Shown here in pieces: positions 11,901 to 26,900 of a stretch of DNA of 64,000 nucleotides. This DNA comes from Cylicocyclus nassatus (taxonomy: Eukaryota > Nematoda > Chromadorea > Rhabditida > Strongylidae): NCBI GenBank assembly GCA_958299035.1, contig CATQJL010000316.1, positions 5,172,674 to 5,236,673 of the forward strand, given 5' to 3'. The translations under genes were made by a program, and so were the position numbers. The notes under the pieces are model-generated. The model made no database searches, was not told the DNA's origin, and worked only from the letters and a program-made list of their open reading frames with translations. Within the stretch, counting starts at the first letter, position 1. Each line of letters begins with the position of its first letter.

Positions 11901-14900
11901 CAAGTACGGGTTCAGCTGGCTTTTTTTCCTTTGGCGGTAGCGGCTCTTCGGGTACAGGCTGAAAAATTAGTCATTTACCATAGGCAAATCTGACAAACTC
12001 CGAAGTCTCTCTTACCGAGGTCGCTTTAGCAACAAACTCCTCTCTACGCAGATCTTTACGAGGTGGAGATTCAACACTGCTCATCTGGAATGGATTGCTG
12101 GTTGAGTTGTAGGTAGTTTTCTGGAAGTTCGTTTGATTTTTTTGCGCCCTAGGTGTTTGACAACACTTAGCGTAAAAAATGGCTTGGTTCACTAATAGGA
12201 ACTGATAGCATGATTTTCATCGAAGATGGAGACCAGTTTTCGTTAGATATTAAACAAATCATAAGTCTTCCATGAAATAAGATTTGAAACCCTGCCAAGA
12301 CGTGCGGAGATTCAAATTCTATTTACTCTAGCATGTCGAAAATCAAGCGAAATGACAAGATTTCCAAAATCAATAATAATTTTGACGATTAATCAAGCAT
12401 GGGTTCAACACTACCAATATCTCTTGCAGGCTGCGCAGCCACCACCCATTTCTAACGCCCCGAGAATGGGTCTTCAAGTAAATTTTCACTTACATGATTA
12501 AAAAATGTGCGTCAGTTGCTTATAATTCTAAATTATTGGACAACTTTTTGAATTTTTTAAAAACTTGAACTAGCTTTTCAAAAAAAATTTGGGAACGAGG
12601 CCACCCATTTTTTCTAAAGTTTCGAGGCTACGGGCCCTTATTTTTGGAAGGATCCCAAGAGAACTGTCGCAGTGGGTGGCGTCAGCTAACAGCCACGCAC
12701 CTTCATTTTAAAAAGTTTTATTTATCCCCCTCCCCCTCCGAACGGAAATCCTGCGGAAAACGGAAAACCACTGAGACTACATGGTTGATGGAAACACAGG
12801 AACTAGCTTTTGTGGTACAAAAATTCTTAATGGCTTTGATATAAACGTAAAAGTATTGTGTAATTGAGAAAATTAATTCACTTCAATTTTTCAGAGCAGA
12901 GAAATTTTTCTCGACTTGCCAGTTAATCAAAGATTGTAACCTGAAACCTGATCCGGCACTATCTGCTCATCCCCTCTTCCCCCCCCCCCATGTAATAAGC
13001 ACCCTTTTCTTATCGGTAGATCATCTAACTCATCATTTCTCAGCTAGTGCACGACACATTACGCAACCGATAGTGTGTCGTATAGCACTGTATTATTAAG
13101 TGGGAACATCATATTGCGCCACACGCATGCGATGTGACGTCCGACGACGGAAACGCGTCGCAACAGCGCAGCATGATTGACGTAATGTTTATACTTTCGC
13201 TGAATTGGATTTTGACCTTGAGAACGGGGTTTCGTCGGATTAGGAAGTGGGCTGTGGCGCATTGCGGATGAGGCGGGTTGCAAGCTCAAAATGGCAAAAA
13301 TTCCAGGAAAGATTTCTGTAGAGCAGTAGATTCCTGCCGGACCCCTAAAATTGTCCCATACTAGCTCGAATAATGGAAAACGCAAGAATTTTTCTACCTT
13401 TCTGGAACGTCTTGAGATTTCTACCTCAAAGTCTCTCCTAGCCTCTGGAAAAGATCCTTGAATCATTGAGAAAGCATTGAAATCTTTGTTATTCGGAAGT
13501 TTTGCCCAAATTCACCCCCTAACCTCCCTTAAGAAATTTTGGGATGTAAACCGCAGTGGAATTTATTCCTGTTGGTGCCTCCAAATCTTCCCTTAGCTTC
13601 CCGCAAAAATCTTAGACAATGGAAAACGCAAGAAAATTTGGCTTGTTTGGGTCTCCTTAAGATCCCTGTCACCCCCTCCCTACGCCTTGGCTTTTTTGCA
13701 AAAAATCTTTAAGTGAAAAGGAATTCTGGTGTTTGAGTTTTTTTTGGAAACCTCTCAAACTCCCCGCGAAAATCTTTAAGTAGTAGAAAGCACAAAAATT
13801 TTGCTTGCTTGGGTATGACCCTCCAAAGATTTTGTCCCATGTTGCCTGACTTTCCCAGAAATGCCTGAGTAATGGAAAATGCAAAAAATTTTTCTGGTTG
13901 CCTGGGTTTTTTTCCTTAGAAATCCCCCCAATATCCCCGCAAATTTTGATGCCATGGAAAGTAATAGAGGTTTTGCTTGCTTGGATTCTCCTCGGTCCTG
14001 TACCACACTTTCCCATAGCTTCTTCTTCGAAAATTAATGGTTTTGGTTTTTCTCTCAGGATTTACGCCCAGAATCGACTCTTTTTCCCCACAGAAAATTC
14101 TTGGGTGGATGGGAAAGCGCGATGGAGATCGTCCGGGAATTCCCATGGGAATTATAGCCCACATATATTCCTTAACCTCCCCGCAAATTCTCAAGCGGTC
14201 AAAAGCTTAATAGAATTATTTTATTTACGATCTCCATGTGAAATTTTGGCCCAAATTCGTTTCCTGTACTCCCCTCCATTCGCTTGAGATTTTTCTTTTG
14301 AAAATCTCTACATAAAAACTCCTGGCTTCCCATTGAAAATTACTCAAGCTTGGGATGATTTCGCTCCCCGCTTTGATCAGACTCGTTCCTCGCCCTCTAA
14401 CCTCCCCATGGAGCAAGCCATAACTACCCTGAGTGCCCTGTATAGGTCCGAATTGCTCTACTCATACCACTTGTAGCATATGCATAACTACTGGTGTGTT
14501 GCTCTTGAACTTGAGCAAACAATAGTCGTTGTACGTTGAAGTGGGTTCCGGGGGCCACAAACGAATGTAGGGGCAATATTGGTCTCTGGGATACGGTAGC
14601 TCAAATAATACGGTAGTTCTGAAGGACAGAATTTCAGAGCCAATAGGTGGCTAATAAATGAAAAAATCTTAACTTCTAGCAGTAGGTATTTTTTCGACTA
14701 AATTATAAAACTGATTTTTTGATTGCAAAAAATGGTTTATTGAAAATTGGGACTTTGAAAGCGGGTTTGTTAGCATAGGTAAAATAAGTCAAAAAAACAA
14801 AAAAAAACAAAAACAAAAAACATAAGTCTTGCACCGAACTTTTGGGAAAATCGTAAGTTCCTCTACATCCAATTAAAAAAATCATGCGGTTTCTGATACT

Positions 14901-17900
14901 TAGAACAAAAATGATTGTTATTGTGAAGCTGGGATAAAGTTAGTAGACACAAAATCTTTTTATTTCATTGATCTTCGACGTTAGAAATGCTGGAAGTTCT
15001 AGCAACTTCTAATAGTTTTGTTGATGATTTTTCTACGAAAAGTTGTGACAATTTTTTTCAAATTTCAAATTTTTTTCAAATGTAAGATAAAACACTACAA
15101 TGTTATATACAACAGAAAAAATTCCGGATTTGTCGCTCAAGCAATTTTAAATGATTTTTTCTGTTTTTTTTTTCGGTATAAGACTTATGTCTAAACTATT
15201 ATCACCCAATGCTCCGAGATGACCCCAAAATCATTATGGCTTCCCAAAAAGGCACTTAAGCAGGTGGTTGTTTATAATTACGTCACTGTGCACGGCTTCT
15301 CCTTGCCAGACGTTGATTAAGATAGGATCATTAACCAAATTACGCAATGACGTTGATATTCTAGTGAATTTCTAATCGTTTCAAGGGCACTGGAGTTAAT
15401 CCATTGTATTGCGTAATGTTTTTTCCCAAAAAATCAATTTACCCATTCTTTGCAAATGAAAATACCATAATGGAGTCGTTTAACAACATACAACCCAATT
15501 AGGAAGCCTTTACTGGGTAATTAACCCCGAAAAAACCCAACCCATACCCATAAAGCAGACTGTAAAGACTTTTTAGCGAATACTTTGGGAATTATGTAAT
15601 GCTAAACATACCCTTTTATTGGCAATTGAAGTGGTTGACGAAAGTCTATGAATCGCACTGGAAAACACCGCACTGACCGGTCTTCTTTTTCTGCAAAATA
15701 GGAAGAGATTAAAAGTACATTCTGTGCGAAGTAAACAGCATCAAAAGTGCAGATTAGGAAAACATTGCAAGATTTTTAATACTTGTTGTTAATGAGGCAG
15801 CCGGTTTTCGAAAAAAAAATTTCAAAATGTAAAAAATCAAGTAAAAGATGGAATACTGCTGAAACTCCAACAAATTTCAAAAATAGTGCGATAGGCTTGA
15901 AGGTAAGCTGGGATAGTATGATAGCTAAAGGAAAGTTCTAAAAAATGCCGCTCTTTCGAATTCCATCGGCAGTACTCGCATTATTAAAAAAACTACTTAT
16001 TGCTTACTAAGAAGAAATTCTAGTTGAAATATTACATTTTATTTTTACAATTGTACTGCGCATGTGATATTCCGAGATTACGGTAGATTACAGTACCTTT
16101 CAAATAGTGTCAACGAACAAACCTTTTAGTCTTGTCCTCAATCGTTTCTTTGCCTTTTCCTAGAAGTCGAGCCATGAAAGCAGTGGACGAACAGCGTTTG
16201 TCGCTTTTCGATAGCGATGGGACCTGAATTTTTTTGTATCAATTACAGGATTTGGACCACATAATTTTTAGTAGCTTTAGTGAAGTTTGGAATTTTCTAA
16301 ATAATTTTTGATTTCAATTTTTTTCGGTGCAAGACTTATGTGTCAACCTTATAGTGAAAAATTTTTGATTTGGGAAGATCGAACAATTCTCTAACAAAAG
16401 ATAACCTACCGTTGGCATCCAGCCAAACAATGATCGAGGCAGGTAGAGCTATAGCGAGCGAATAAACACCTAATCACACCTAATGCACTACTTGAGGCTG
16501 GGTAAGTGAGTTTTCCGCGCAAGTCATGTCATTTACGACTGTAAGGGTCGTAAAGGCGGATGGCGGTGAGCTTTATGTAAACCCGGGCGTTACGCGACTC
16601 ATTCCGCACCTGTGCGAACTCTCGCTCACATATGGGAATGGCGCAGTTAGGTCGAAAAAATAAGATATGGTAAGCATACGGGTAGAAAAAACTCTTACCG
16701 CACCTTAGGGCAGCTGTTTTAATGATGGGGTAAAAATAATAAGAATTTGCGATCTTGCCGTTTTGGCGGGAAAAACAAGATAAAGCGCTAGTGTAAACGT
16801 AAAGGATGTAAGAAATCAAAGATCTAGAGATTTTGAACTTTTTTGAGTCTGGAGTTAGTATTGATTGAAAAAAATGCAAAAAATTGAAGGAAAGACATAA
16901 TAAATTTTTTTCTGGAGTTAGCGTTGCTGATAATGATTCAAAATTTGATCTGGAGAGTTCGAACAGATTTTGCTCTAATAAGAACTTGTGCTGTTGCCGT
17001 TTTGGCGGGAAAACGACATGAAGCGCTAGTATAAACGGACTAGTAAATTCGTCCTCCAAAGACAGTTGATATGATAGCCGAAATTTGTTTGTCGTGCCTC
17101 CCCCGCCCCCCAATTCTATAGTCAATTATGAAGTTTCAAGAAAATTGAAAATTTTGAAATTTGCTGGAACTCACCGGTAACGGTGTTGCCATTGTGACCG
17201 GTCGTGCTGGTGTTGTGGTTTTTGAGACTAACGCAGCTTGGAATGCGTTACCCAAAACCGATTCGATTTCTTCAACCTGAAAAAAAACTTCCAAAATATA
17301 AAATTCTCAAACAAATTTGTAGATTTGCCAAAAAACAGTGTCTAATGGAATGCAGAGTTTAGAGCAGAGAATGCGTAAATCTGCGATTTTGGAAAAGAGG
17401 AAGTTTTTCAAATGCGCAAAAAATCTGTGAGAGCCAGAATGGTGACGAATTTGTTCATTTAGTAACGGAACATCAACATTTGGTTCTACTTCACTATTGT
17501 ATCGTTGTCAGAGACTTTACCCACAAAAAGCAAGTGTACACTGTGCACATGATCGATAACCTGAGCTACCTAACTAAGTAAACAACGACCCTAACTTTCC
17601 TGTACAGCATCTACGGCAACCTAATATTACCGTATCACTATGTTTTCTACTTGCTACTTGTTTATATCTGAAGGGCCTATATGAATACTGACAAGGAACT
17701 TATGGGATGATACAGAAATCGACTGAAATGATTTTGAGCAACAAAATGAAAGCTTAACCTTGTGAAACGCTGAAATCTTGACTATGCTATAGCAAATTGT
17801 CATGATATAATTTTCGTGGCTCAAATGAGTCACTCAAGCTAAAAAGAAGTGAAAACCAACTTGCTTGCCGCATAAGACGCATCACCTGTTTTATTATACC

Positions 17901-20900
17901 TGTCACCTTCTAAGGTTATTTCTAACGTTACAGAGGTCAGATTTGACGAATTGCGCATGAAATTACTAGCAGAGGGAAAGGATGTGGAAACTAAGTCTAA
18001 GGCAAAGAGTGGTTTTTCTATGAAAAATGATGGGTTTAGCGATGAAAAGAAAGTGACATCAAGCTCATCATTCTTCGTGAAAAGGAATAAAAGCAGTCTT
18101 TGGGAGGAAAAGTACAATGAAGTGTAATGAATCATTATTGAAAGTGTATTGTAAAGATGTTATTACAAAAATATATAAGTAGAAATGCTTATATTTGTAA
18201 TTTTAAGCAACCCCTCCAAATCAGTTTGGAATTATGGCTCCCAGACTCTAAGATTTCAAACGAATGAAAAAGAGGAAAAGCGTTCGATTAGAAGAAAGTA
18301 TAACAAGAACGTTGGTTAAAGTAGATTTTCTTTCGTTCTAATAAATGAGAAGAAAATAATTCTGGAGTTCTCAACAAACAACTATTTTCATAATAGTTGC
18401 TAAGATGCTGAAAAACACCTTCATTCCTTATCCCAAAAAGGGTTAAAAAAATCGATCTCAGAATTTCTAGATAAAGGTCATGAACCAAACTTTTATGCAC
18501 ATAACATAGGGAAAGAAACCCAGTTGACTGAGACTACATATAAGCAGTACATATTGAATATGTTAATACAATTAGGCTTAAGTATAGCATATAATTTTCT
18601 TCTGTTTAAACGATAGTGGATGTATCCCGTAAGTAATTGAAATGAAGCCGAACTAGTCTAGTTTTGAAACGAGTCTTGAAACGAAAAAGTGTAAATCGTG
18701 AGTGTGGAAGAAATTTGGGCGACTTCTTCAGTGATCATTTCAGCTACTGTAATGATGCTTAGCTTAAAATACCTTCAATAAAGCGTCAAACTAGGTATCA
18801 GAACTATTAGTAAATGGAAGCTGGCGTTTACAGTGGCAGCTGCCACTTAATTGTGCAAATTTACGTAAATTGCAGAAGCAGGCAAGACATTTCAAGTGAA
18901 TGCATGATTCCAGTGAAGCAGCTAAAAGCTTTACAGCTATACAATGATGAGCCTTTAGGGGTGTAAAGTTGCCCGACAGCTGGATTTTAACGGCGAAACA
19001 TATGTTAAAGACTAAAGACAGTATAATAAAGGTGTAGTAAAGCCCGCAGACAGGCTTATGCACTTTTGGCGCCAGCGGGGAAAGAAATGGGTCAAATGGG
19101 TCGGAAGATTTAGATCTCGTAGGGTTTATGGCTATTGAGCCGGACCAATACGAACCTTTGTGACAGTTTCAGTGGGATAAAGGGTATAAAAGGGGTGGAT
19201 AAAGGTCTCTTGGGAGATTTTTACTCCAACAGTGAAAAAGAAAACGTATAGTTTGCTCAAAGTGGGAGGATTGGGAAGATTCTGATGTAATTAGTTGGGG
19301 CAGCAGCAGCAGAAATCTGCGGCAATGATCAGGTTCATGAAACATTTGCAAAGCATGAAATGGACTGGTTCTGGGCCTATATTTGGGGGGGGAGTTGATT
19401 ATTACACTAAAAATGGCTTAATTTATCATGAAGAATGAAAATTAGTTAAGCGAAGGCAATATTACAGTTAAATCAGTTACGTGATAAAAATGCATTTTGG
19501 AAGTAATAAAAATTACTGTATTCTATATATTGTGGGATTGGTATTTACCTCGACAGATCGTACATGGTACTAGGATACTGTAGTCTGCCGAGGTACGGTA
19601 GTGGGCATGCGATGGGAACTTAGCTATCACTGCACAGAAGTATTATAAAAGACTTCAATAAAACAATCGTATCCTACCGTATACCTACCGTATCTCAATG
19701 TTTTACGGTAGTGTGGTACTATAACAATTACGCTGAGTTAAGAATAAGTATAAATCTGCGTTCACTTTATAGAATATAAGCTAGCAGAGCATGTATTACG
19801 CGAAAATGCAGACTTTGGGACCTCAGTGATGAAACAAGAACTGAAAGTACAGTACCCCTACCCGGATCAAGAGCTCAACTCAAAGCTGCACACAAATTCC
19901 AACGCTGAACACTGACTGCTTCCTTGAAGCCCCTACGACGCCCATCCATCACCCTGTGGCCCATCTTATCTGCCCATAGGATCAGTAGGGTAAATGAAGC
20001 CATTGCCGCCGTTCTGCGGGTTTCCAATTCACTCTCAAATCGCTGGCCAAGATCGCAATCGCACAACGTTCCTATTGGGTTATCGTCATAGATATTTCCG
20101 CAGAATTAAGAGTAAAGGAAAGGAAAGGATATGGGAAGGAAGTCGGGGAGAGAGGGGTAGGGGTATGATAGACAAAGAGGAAAATTTTGGAAAAGGAGAG
20201 TGAAGAAGTGTAGAAAAAGAAAAACCCCAACACTGAGTAACGACGCACGTAATTTCCGAACTCTTTCCGCCTCCCCCCCCCCCTCCACCCCTTGAACGGT
20301 AGCGAAAGAATTTTTTGTTAGGTTGACTGACTTAAGTCATACAATAATACAATCTTGTTTTTATTACCAATCAGATCAGAAAATAGATTCAACTGGACAA
20401 AAACTCAAAAAATCAATAAATGAAACTTTTTGGTTTTTAACAAAGATTGAATTTGTTCGTCATTTATAAGATAATCTCCAATGTTGCTGCCTAAATCGGA
20501 AAAAGAACACAGGACTTAAATCAACGCCTCAATATACAAGTGCTTGGTTCATTTTCCTTACTTAGAATTTTTTTGTTAAACTGTGTGAGGGATAGATGCG
20601 ACCTTTGAGTGACGGTCCAGATACACCTACGAGAATCCGATGATAGTAGGAAGCTCTATGTTATTATTACCGTAACCCAAGAATTTTAGAGTTTCAATTG
20701 GAACATTCTTGGAAGGTTAATTTAGCACCAAGAAAATAAATTTTGCGGTAAAGATGGTCATTGAATCATCTAGCGACAGCGGCTGGCGTTAGACGAAACA
20801 TCTGCCGTTGCGCGGGAAGAAGAAGAAGAGCTAGGCGGATGAAAAAGAGTCGCTAGACTCTTTATAATTTTCTAAGAATCATTAAGTTTTGTCACAGTAT

Positions 20901-23900
20901 CGAAATAGAATTTTAGGAAAGTTGTTCGTGTGATTTCTAGACAAATGATGAACATGCCTTACCTTCAGCATTACCTCCTTATTCATAAAAATTTCAACTT
21001 TGGTAATGTTTTGTCTGATTTGAATCACTTCTCATTTATGATGGCCTCTTTTTTTACAGGAAAAAAACTCAGGAGCAGAAAAAAAGCAAGGAAGAGAATA
21101 GAATAGCCATGTTTGAAAGTGACAATTCACTTCCCAAAAATGATGTGTTGGATCGTCGAGAGCGAGCAACATTTGAAATGCAAAGACCGCGCTCGTGGGG
21201 CGATAAATTACCACACATCGGAATAGCGATGAGTATTAAGGCTGGCTAGCGCGTGCGAAACAACGAAAAAATTATGCGAATTTTCGGAAAAAAAAGTTGT
21301 GGCCTCGTTTGCGTGAATATCAGGGTAAAGAATAGTACGTATAATTAGGGGAAAATTACCAGGAGCTCATGAAGTTCTAGAGTCGGTAATTGGTAGTTAT
21401 AGAAACTGTACAGCATCGATGGATGCGATAAATTCTACGAGATTAGCTGAAGCTATGAATAGTTGTATCGATTGCGGGGTACTGTAGGCTTACTGTAGCT
21501 CACTAACTTGCCCAAAAAGGTGATAAATTCAATAAAAACGTAAAATGCTTTGCTATTAAATGACTTTCTCAACGAATGTAGATTCTTATTCCGCTCGAAA
21601 AATGATCATCGAATTATCAGGTATCGTAATCCAACGCACAGGTACGGTAGCTGGCTAAGTGAAAGAATTTCATCCTGCGCTGAAGGTTACGAAAAATTCA
21701 GTATAAAACAATCACATCCTACCGTATATATACCATATCCTGATGTACTACGGTACAGAGGTATAACAATTGTTCCGCTATTCTAATTATAAAATTGCAC
21801 TCAGATTCTTATAGAGTTTGAAGGAAATTGTGGTTGATTTGCGTAAATTTATCTAATCTCGCGCCATTGATTTACTACAAAAGCTACAGTAAGCTAGAGT
21901 ATCCCCCAAGCAATAGATACTACCGCGTACACCAGCTTTAGGGACTAGATGTGGAAATTTGAGTCCAGATTGTTAGAATATGGAAAAATTATGGCCGAAT
22001 CGAGGAAGTTTATCAAATTTCGCGCTCTTGCATTGTAAAGCTACAGTAAGCTACAGTAACGCCAATCAATCGATATTCTATTACGATTTTGAGGAATCGA
22101 TCTCTCGAATAAAATGTTTACCTGATGAATATCGTCGGTCTGAAATACGTGGCACTGTCGCCGATATGTCTGTCCAGCTGCCTCCATTGCGGTGTAGGCA
22201 ACCTAGGAAAGAAAAAATATCCAGCCCGCTAATTTCAAGGACGAGTTTTGTGCAAAGTACGTAATGTTCAGGACATTTCAGAAGAGAAGAAGTGCTCAGA
22301 GGGCTAGAAAAAAAACTGGAGAAAAACACTTTAGAATTGAAGTAAATTACCTGTCTGAGGTGAGCTCGGCCAATGACACTGCAGACACGTCGCAATGAAT
22401 GTGACATAACAAGGACATTCTGAAACATTTGTCACTCTGAGTTGAAGGGCATACAAAACAGAAAATAGGGTTGGAAAGGGGCAACATAAGTTGTACCGTG
22501 ACCTAGCCAAAATTCAGTAAAAAATTGGATCCAAACGATGCATTTAGACTGCAAGATTTTTTGTGTCGAAAAGGATTAATTGCGAGTCTATAAAGGAAGT
22601 ATTTTAAATTTTGTTATTTACTTGTTTATTTATATTATGAAGTCTCGGAGCTAAACATAAACAAAGTAAAAATTCCAAGACTATAGATACTTTTCTTTCT
22701 AGGACATTTCTACGAAAAATCGTTTTTCATTTTATTATAGACAGCCAATATTCAATTGCAACAATTATTGTGATTACTGCTTTTGTTCTTGCGTCGACTG
22801 ATATTGTTTTTTTCTAATTATTAAATTTTTTGCAACCAAAAATGGTTAGCTGTCTTTGAGGATGGGATTCCTAATTTGGAATATTCATTTATTTATGTAC
22901 TTGTTCATGATGTCTCGGAATCAAACATAAACAAACTAAAGAATTCTAAGATTTTGGATATCCTGACTTTAGTACGCCTTCAAAAAATAATTTTTTAAAC
23001 TTATTTGCAGACTACACAATTTAAAAATGATAGGAACTGTTATTAATGCTTCTGTTTTTGCCAAAGAATCAATAATAGTAAGCCTTTCTTTTTTATTATA
23101 CGTTTCATTTTTATTTTTTATTTTGAACAGTGTTCTGTTGGTTCAGTTACCCATAATATTTCTAAACAGCTCATAATCATCCTCATGTACAGAACTGCAC
23201 AATGTTCGAGGCTAATGCTGCATTTATTACCAGCCTAGCGGAAAATTCCCAAAGTGCAGCTTACAATTTAAATTTTTATACTTCACGCAGATTATTTTTC
23301 ACCCGCTTTCTAGCAGCGAAAAAGAAAATCCCTTAAGCCGTACTGGTTACGGAGTTTTCGTTCAAATCATTACCCTTTCCATCCAAATACCAACGGATGA
23401 TTATGCAACACTCGGCGAGTATCACACAGCGCGATCGGCTCAACAAAAAAATTCAGCAAAGGTCGTGGAGTGTGAGCAATCAACCGTTTTTCGTATAAAC
23501 ATTTTCGAGAAAAAAAATTGTTTGAAAAAATTTGAATTTCCAGAAGACAGTGGCGTTTCTATGAATTTAGTTCAAGAGAGGCGAAATTAAAATTTTTTCT
23601 AGATGATGGGAAGTACAGTTAGTCGCGCCTAGAAATCAAAAATTGGTCTATTTCATAAAATCTGAACAAAATATGTTGATTTTACACACAAAAAAGTTAA
23701 CTAAATTTTCTGAACGTCGCTGAAAGTTTTATCCCCCTTCCAGCCCTCATTTCGATTGGTCCAGCCTATCCCCTCCCTTCCCCCCTCCCCCTCCCCCCCC
23801 CCCTTATGATAGCGATCGGAAACTAGCCGGAAGCCACATTAGCCACCTTACGATTAGTGCTGGCGATAAGATAAAATATTGGTTGCCGATGGCCGCATGT

Positions 23901-26900
23901 GAATGTGACCTGTGGTGTTAACCGTATAATTCTCTATTATATCCGGGCTAATGACACGATTAGGCCCTCTACAGGCCACGTTCACTTCCTAACAGCCGAA
24001 AATGTGATTGTATAGGTGGAAAGACATGCAAGATGCGGTTTTGGTCATTTTTTTTGCAAAATCAGTGGGGCACAAGAATTTTCCCAACTGCTTTTAATCG
24101 CGAGAAAAAGAATCTTCGAAAAATAATTCATTTGGTAGCAGTTCGATTTACTTTTTATCATCTAATTGTGAAATACCAGTTTCTGAGAAATTCTAATCAA
24201 GCGCGGTTTCACTAGGTGACCATTTCTAGGGCCTAATTCCAATCACATGATTTTGTGGTTTGGATCATGCTATAAGTGTAAGAAAAGTTCGAGAAAAAAT
24301 TAGAGATGAGATAGAGATTTTTTTCGTACGAAGTTAATGCTGCTCTATAGAGAGCCAAAGCCAAAAGTATTATAACTGAATGTAGTTTTCGATTAGAGTT
24401 AAGCTGCGCCACAAAAATAAAACGAGAAAAGTGAAATGAATCAGCAAACATACTGAGGTATTTTATTTTATAGACATCTTTTTCAAAGACTTTTTATTTT
24501 GCCTATTTTATAGATAGTCCATTTCCTATAAGGCTTCTCTCCTTTTCAAAATCTTAAGACCTCAATTTGCAAAGAGTAGGTCTGATTTTGAGGGACAAAA
24601 TCTATGAGATTACAAAGCGAGGCTTGAACTACGCTTTTGCTAACATTTGTCTGCATTCTTTTATCTAAAGACACTGTACCACCACGATTTGGGTCCCGCG
24701 ATTGTAGAATACAAGCCTACTCGTTCCTAAATAACCCTCTACGGATCGAAACCCGCGCGAAAATCCCAAAATCCGTGAAGTACAGTCGCCTAAGTTTCTC
24801 CCTAGATATTTCCGTAAATGATGTTAGCATTTTTGCCTGTTTTTAATATAGCGCTATAAGTGTGTTCACTTGCACTTCTTAAGCGAGAAAATTCTAGAAG
24901 ATCCACTAGAATGAGCATTAGGGGCCGGGCATACTTCAGGCGATTTCAGTCGCGACGCGATTTGGCAATTCGCCAGAATTCTTCAGATTCAACACTAGCA
25001 AACTGCACATGCATAGTGTGTATAACTTACATGGCTTAATAAAATGCCCTATCTTCTATACATTTGAAAGGTGTTTACAGTGAGTTATGAACAGTTGGAA
25101 TATGGCCAATTCGCGTTGCAACTGCAATCGCGTGAAGTATGCCCGGCCCTTTAATGCCTTCAAAAGATTCTTTTTGCCCGATACTGCGTAAACCTAGGCG
25201 CCACTGAGGTATTGAGGTCCAAGCAACTAGCTAATGAGTCCACTGCGCAACAATGGCCATACATTACAGACAAGGCGGCCACACTTTGAATTCGAAATTA
25301 ATTTTTAACATCTCCACCCGTTGCACGACCATTACGCCGCACCGCAAGGGTTCTCAATGAAAAATTATCCTACTATGTATACATTCAACAGAATTTATTG
25401 CGTAAAATAAATACTCACCTCTTTATTGTGCACTCGAACTCCTAGAAGTGAAACCGATAGTGTCACGGGCTTGGATGTGGGTGGTACTTGAAAGTTTTCC
25501 AAGCGTGAAGACACGTGTTCGGGAGTTGTGTTAGAAATTGGAAATGAGCCAAGATACTGAAATAAGGGCATTGTGAGAGGCGAAGTTCTGTTGAACAGCG
25601 AATTAAAAATCAGCAATATATGAATCAAAAGCTAAGTATATTGGATTGAAAGTTCTGAAAAAAATCCTAACAAAATCAAAACTATTCCGCCGAAGAGGGC
25701 ATGACTATCATACTTGTTACTCTCTCCACTCGTAATTTGTAGGCATGTAGTAATGTTTACGGCTGGTTAAAATAAATCACTATCTAACAAATTCAGAAAA
25801 AATGACGATATGAAATGGTCAACAGTGGTAATTCTCGTTTTTTATCGCTCGAAAATTTCTCTCAAGAAGAAAAGAATTTCGGAAACTCACATGGCTCGCA
25901 AAAGCGATTGGGGATAGAAATGAGCAAGTGAACGAGCAAGAAGAAAAAATTAGGATGGATAAATAAATGAATGAAGAAATGAACGAATATGAGAATGGAT
26001 GAGTGACTGAATAAATGAATGAATGGAATGAGAAGTATCAGACGAAAGAATAACCTGATTGAGAACTAAAGCGATTTGGATAAACAAATCAACAAGAAAA
26101 GATATGATTAGCAAATATCAGGTCTGCAGAATGCGTGTTTTGTACCCGAAAAGACTGATGTAAGTCTCCCATTCTTTTTATTTATTAATTTATATTATAC
26201 TTGATTTGCTATAATTTTCAAAACATATTTACCCCAATGCGATCAAATCTTCTATCGTTCTCGTTAACGGAACGACCTTACCGGAAATTGAGGAACATGG
26301 TAGATCTCTTGACCAAATATTCCTGTACAGTCATTCTCCCCCCTCCGCTCTTACAGCAACTCCATCCGAGGAAATTTTGCAGAAAATACTGTTCCATAAT
26401 GGAATACCATATTGGATCGTACAATCTGCTTATTTAATACCATATCAGGCCATGCATGATTTTTGAACAGTCTCGGAAACGTCTTGCCCAAAAACACGAG
26501 CATATGTCTTCTGGTGGCATCATAAAAACATAAAATGGTTGAGTGGTCGACGGTTTACAACCACTCAAACGTCGAGCCGCTGGCATAGTACCGTCCGTCT
26601 GTGCGGGGGCGAAGATGGACTCAGGGTCAATGCCTAGGAGGGTGACCATAAATGGCGATTTTATTAGCCCGGGTTTGAATGGGAAGAGAAAGTTGCGACG
26701 GGGCGGAATGGGGCCGGTTTTTTTTTGTCTCTAATGGGAAAGAGAGAATTTCTGGCCAGAAATTCCCGAAAAAAGGTACATGGACCCTTTTGGGTTTACA
26801 AGAACAAGATAGCGAAAAAATTTTGAGAGAAAGAAAACTTAGAACATGCTGCAAATCAAAAGATTTGCCTCGATGAGTTGAGCACAATGCTTTTTTCGGA

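Larger units (their letters stand above)
12085..17174 (-). other. Adaptor intron 5
   Basis: This is a 5.1-kb intron. It contains the decayed tandem array at 13330-14420, the MITE at 14819-15190, a lone terminal-repeat copy at 16321-16342, and direct repeats at 16742-16805 and 16980-17045. It also contains a 198-codon frame that I reject as coding. Confidence 0.7.

Noticed and set aside
13059..14287. Several 75-135-codon frames on both strands
   Set aside because: They fall in the decayed tandem array; their translations repeat the unit.
16529..17125. Longest open frame in the window (198 codons, minus)
   Set aside because: It starts with TTG, lies in an adaptor intron, and spans a direct repeat that is seen twice in its translation. 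There is no domain and no splice support.
20106..20288. CT-rich 60-codon minus frame
   Set aside because: The translation (Phe/Leu/Pro runs) reflects a polypurine/polypyrimidine tract.
24640..24840. tRNA-like GGTTTCGATCC box on the minus strand
   Set aside because: No matching A box and no acceptor stem; the surrounding sequence looks like repeat DNA.
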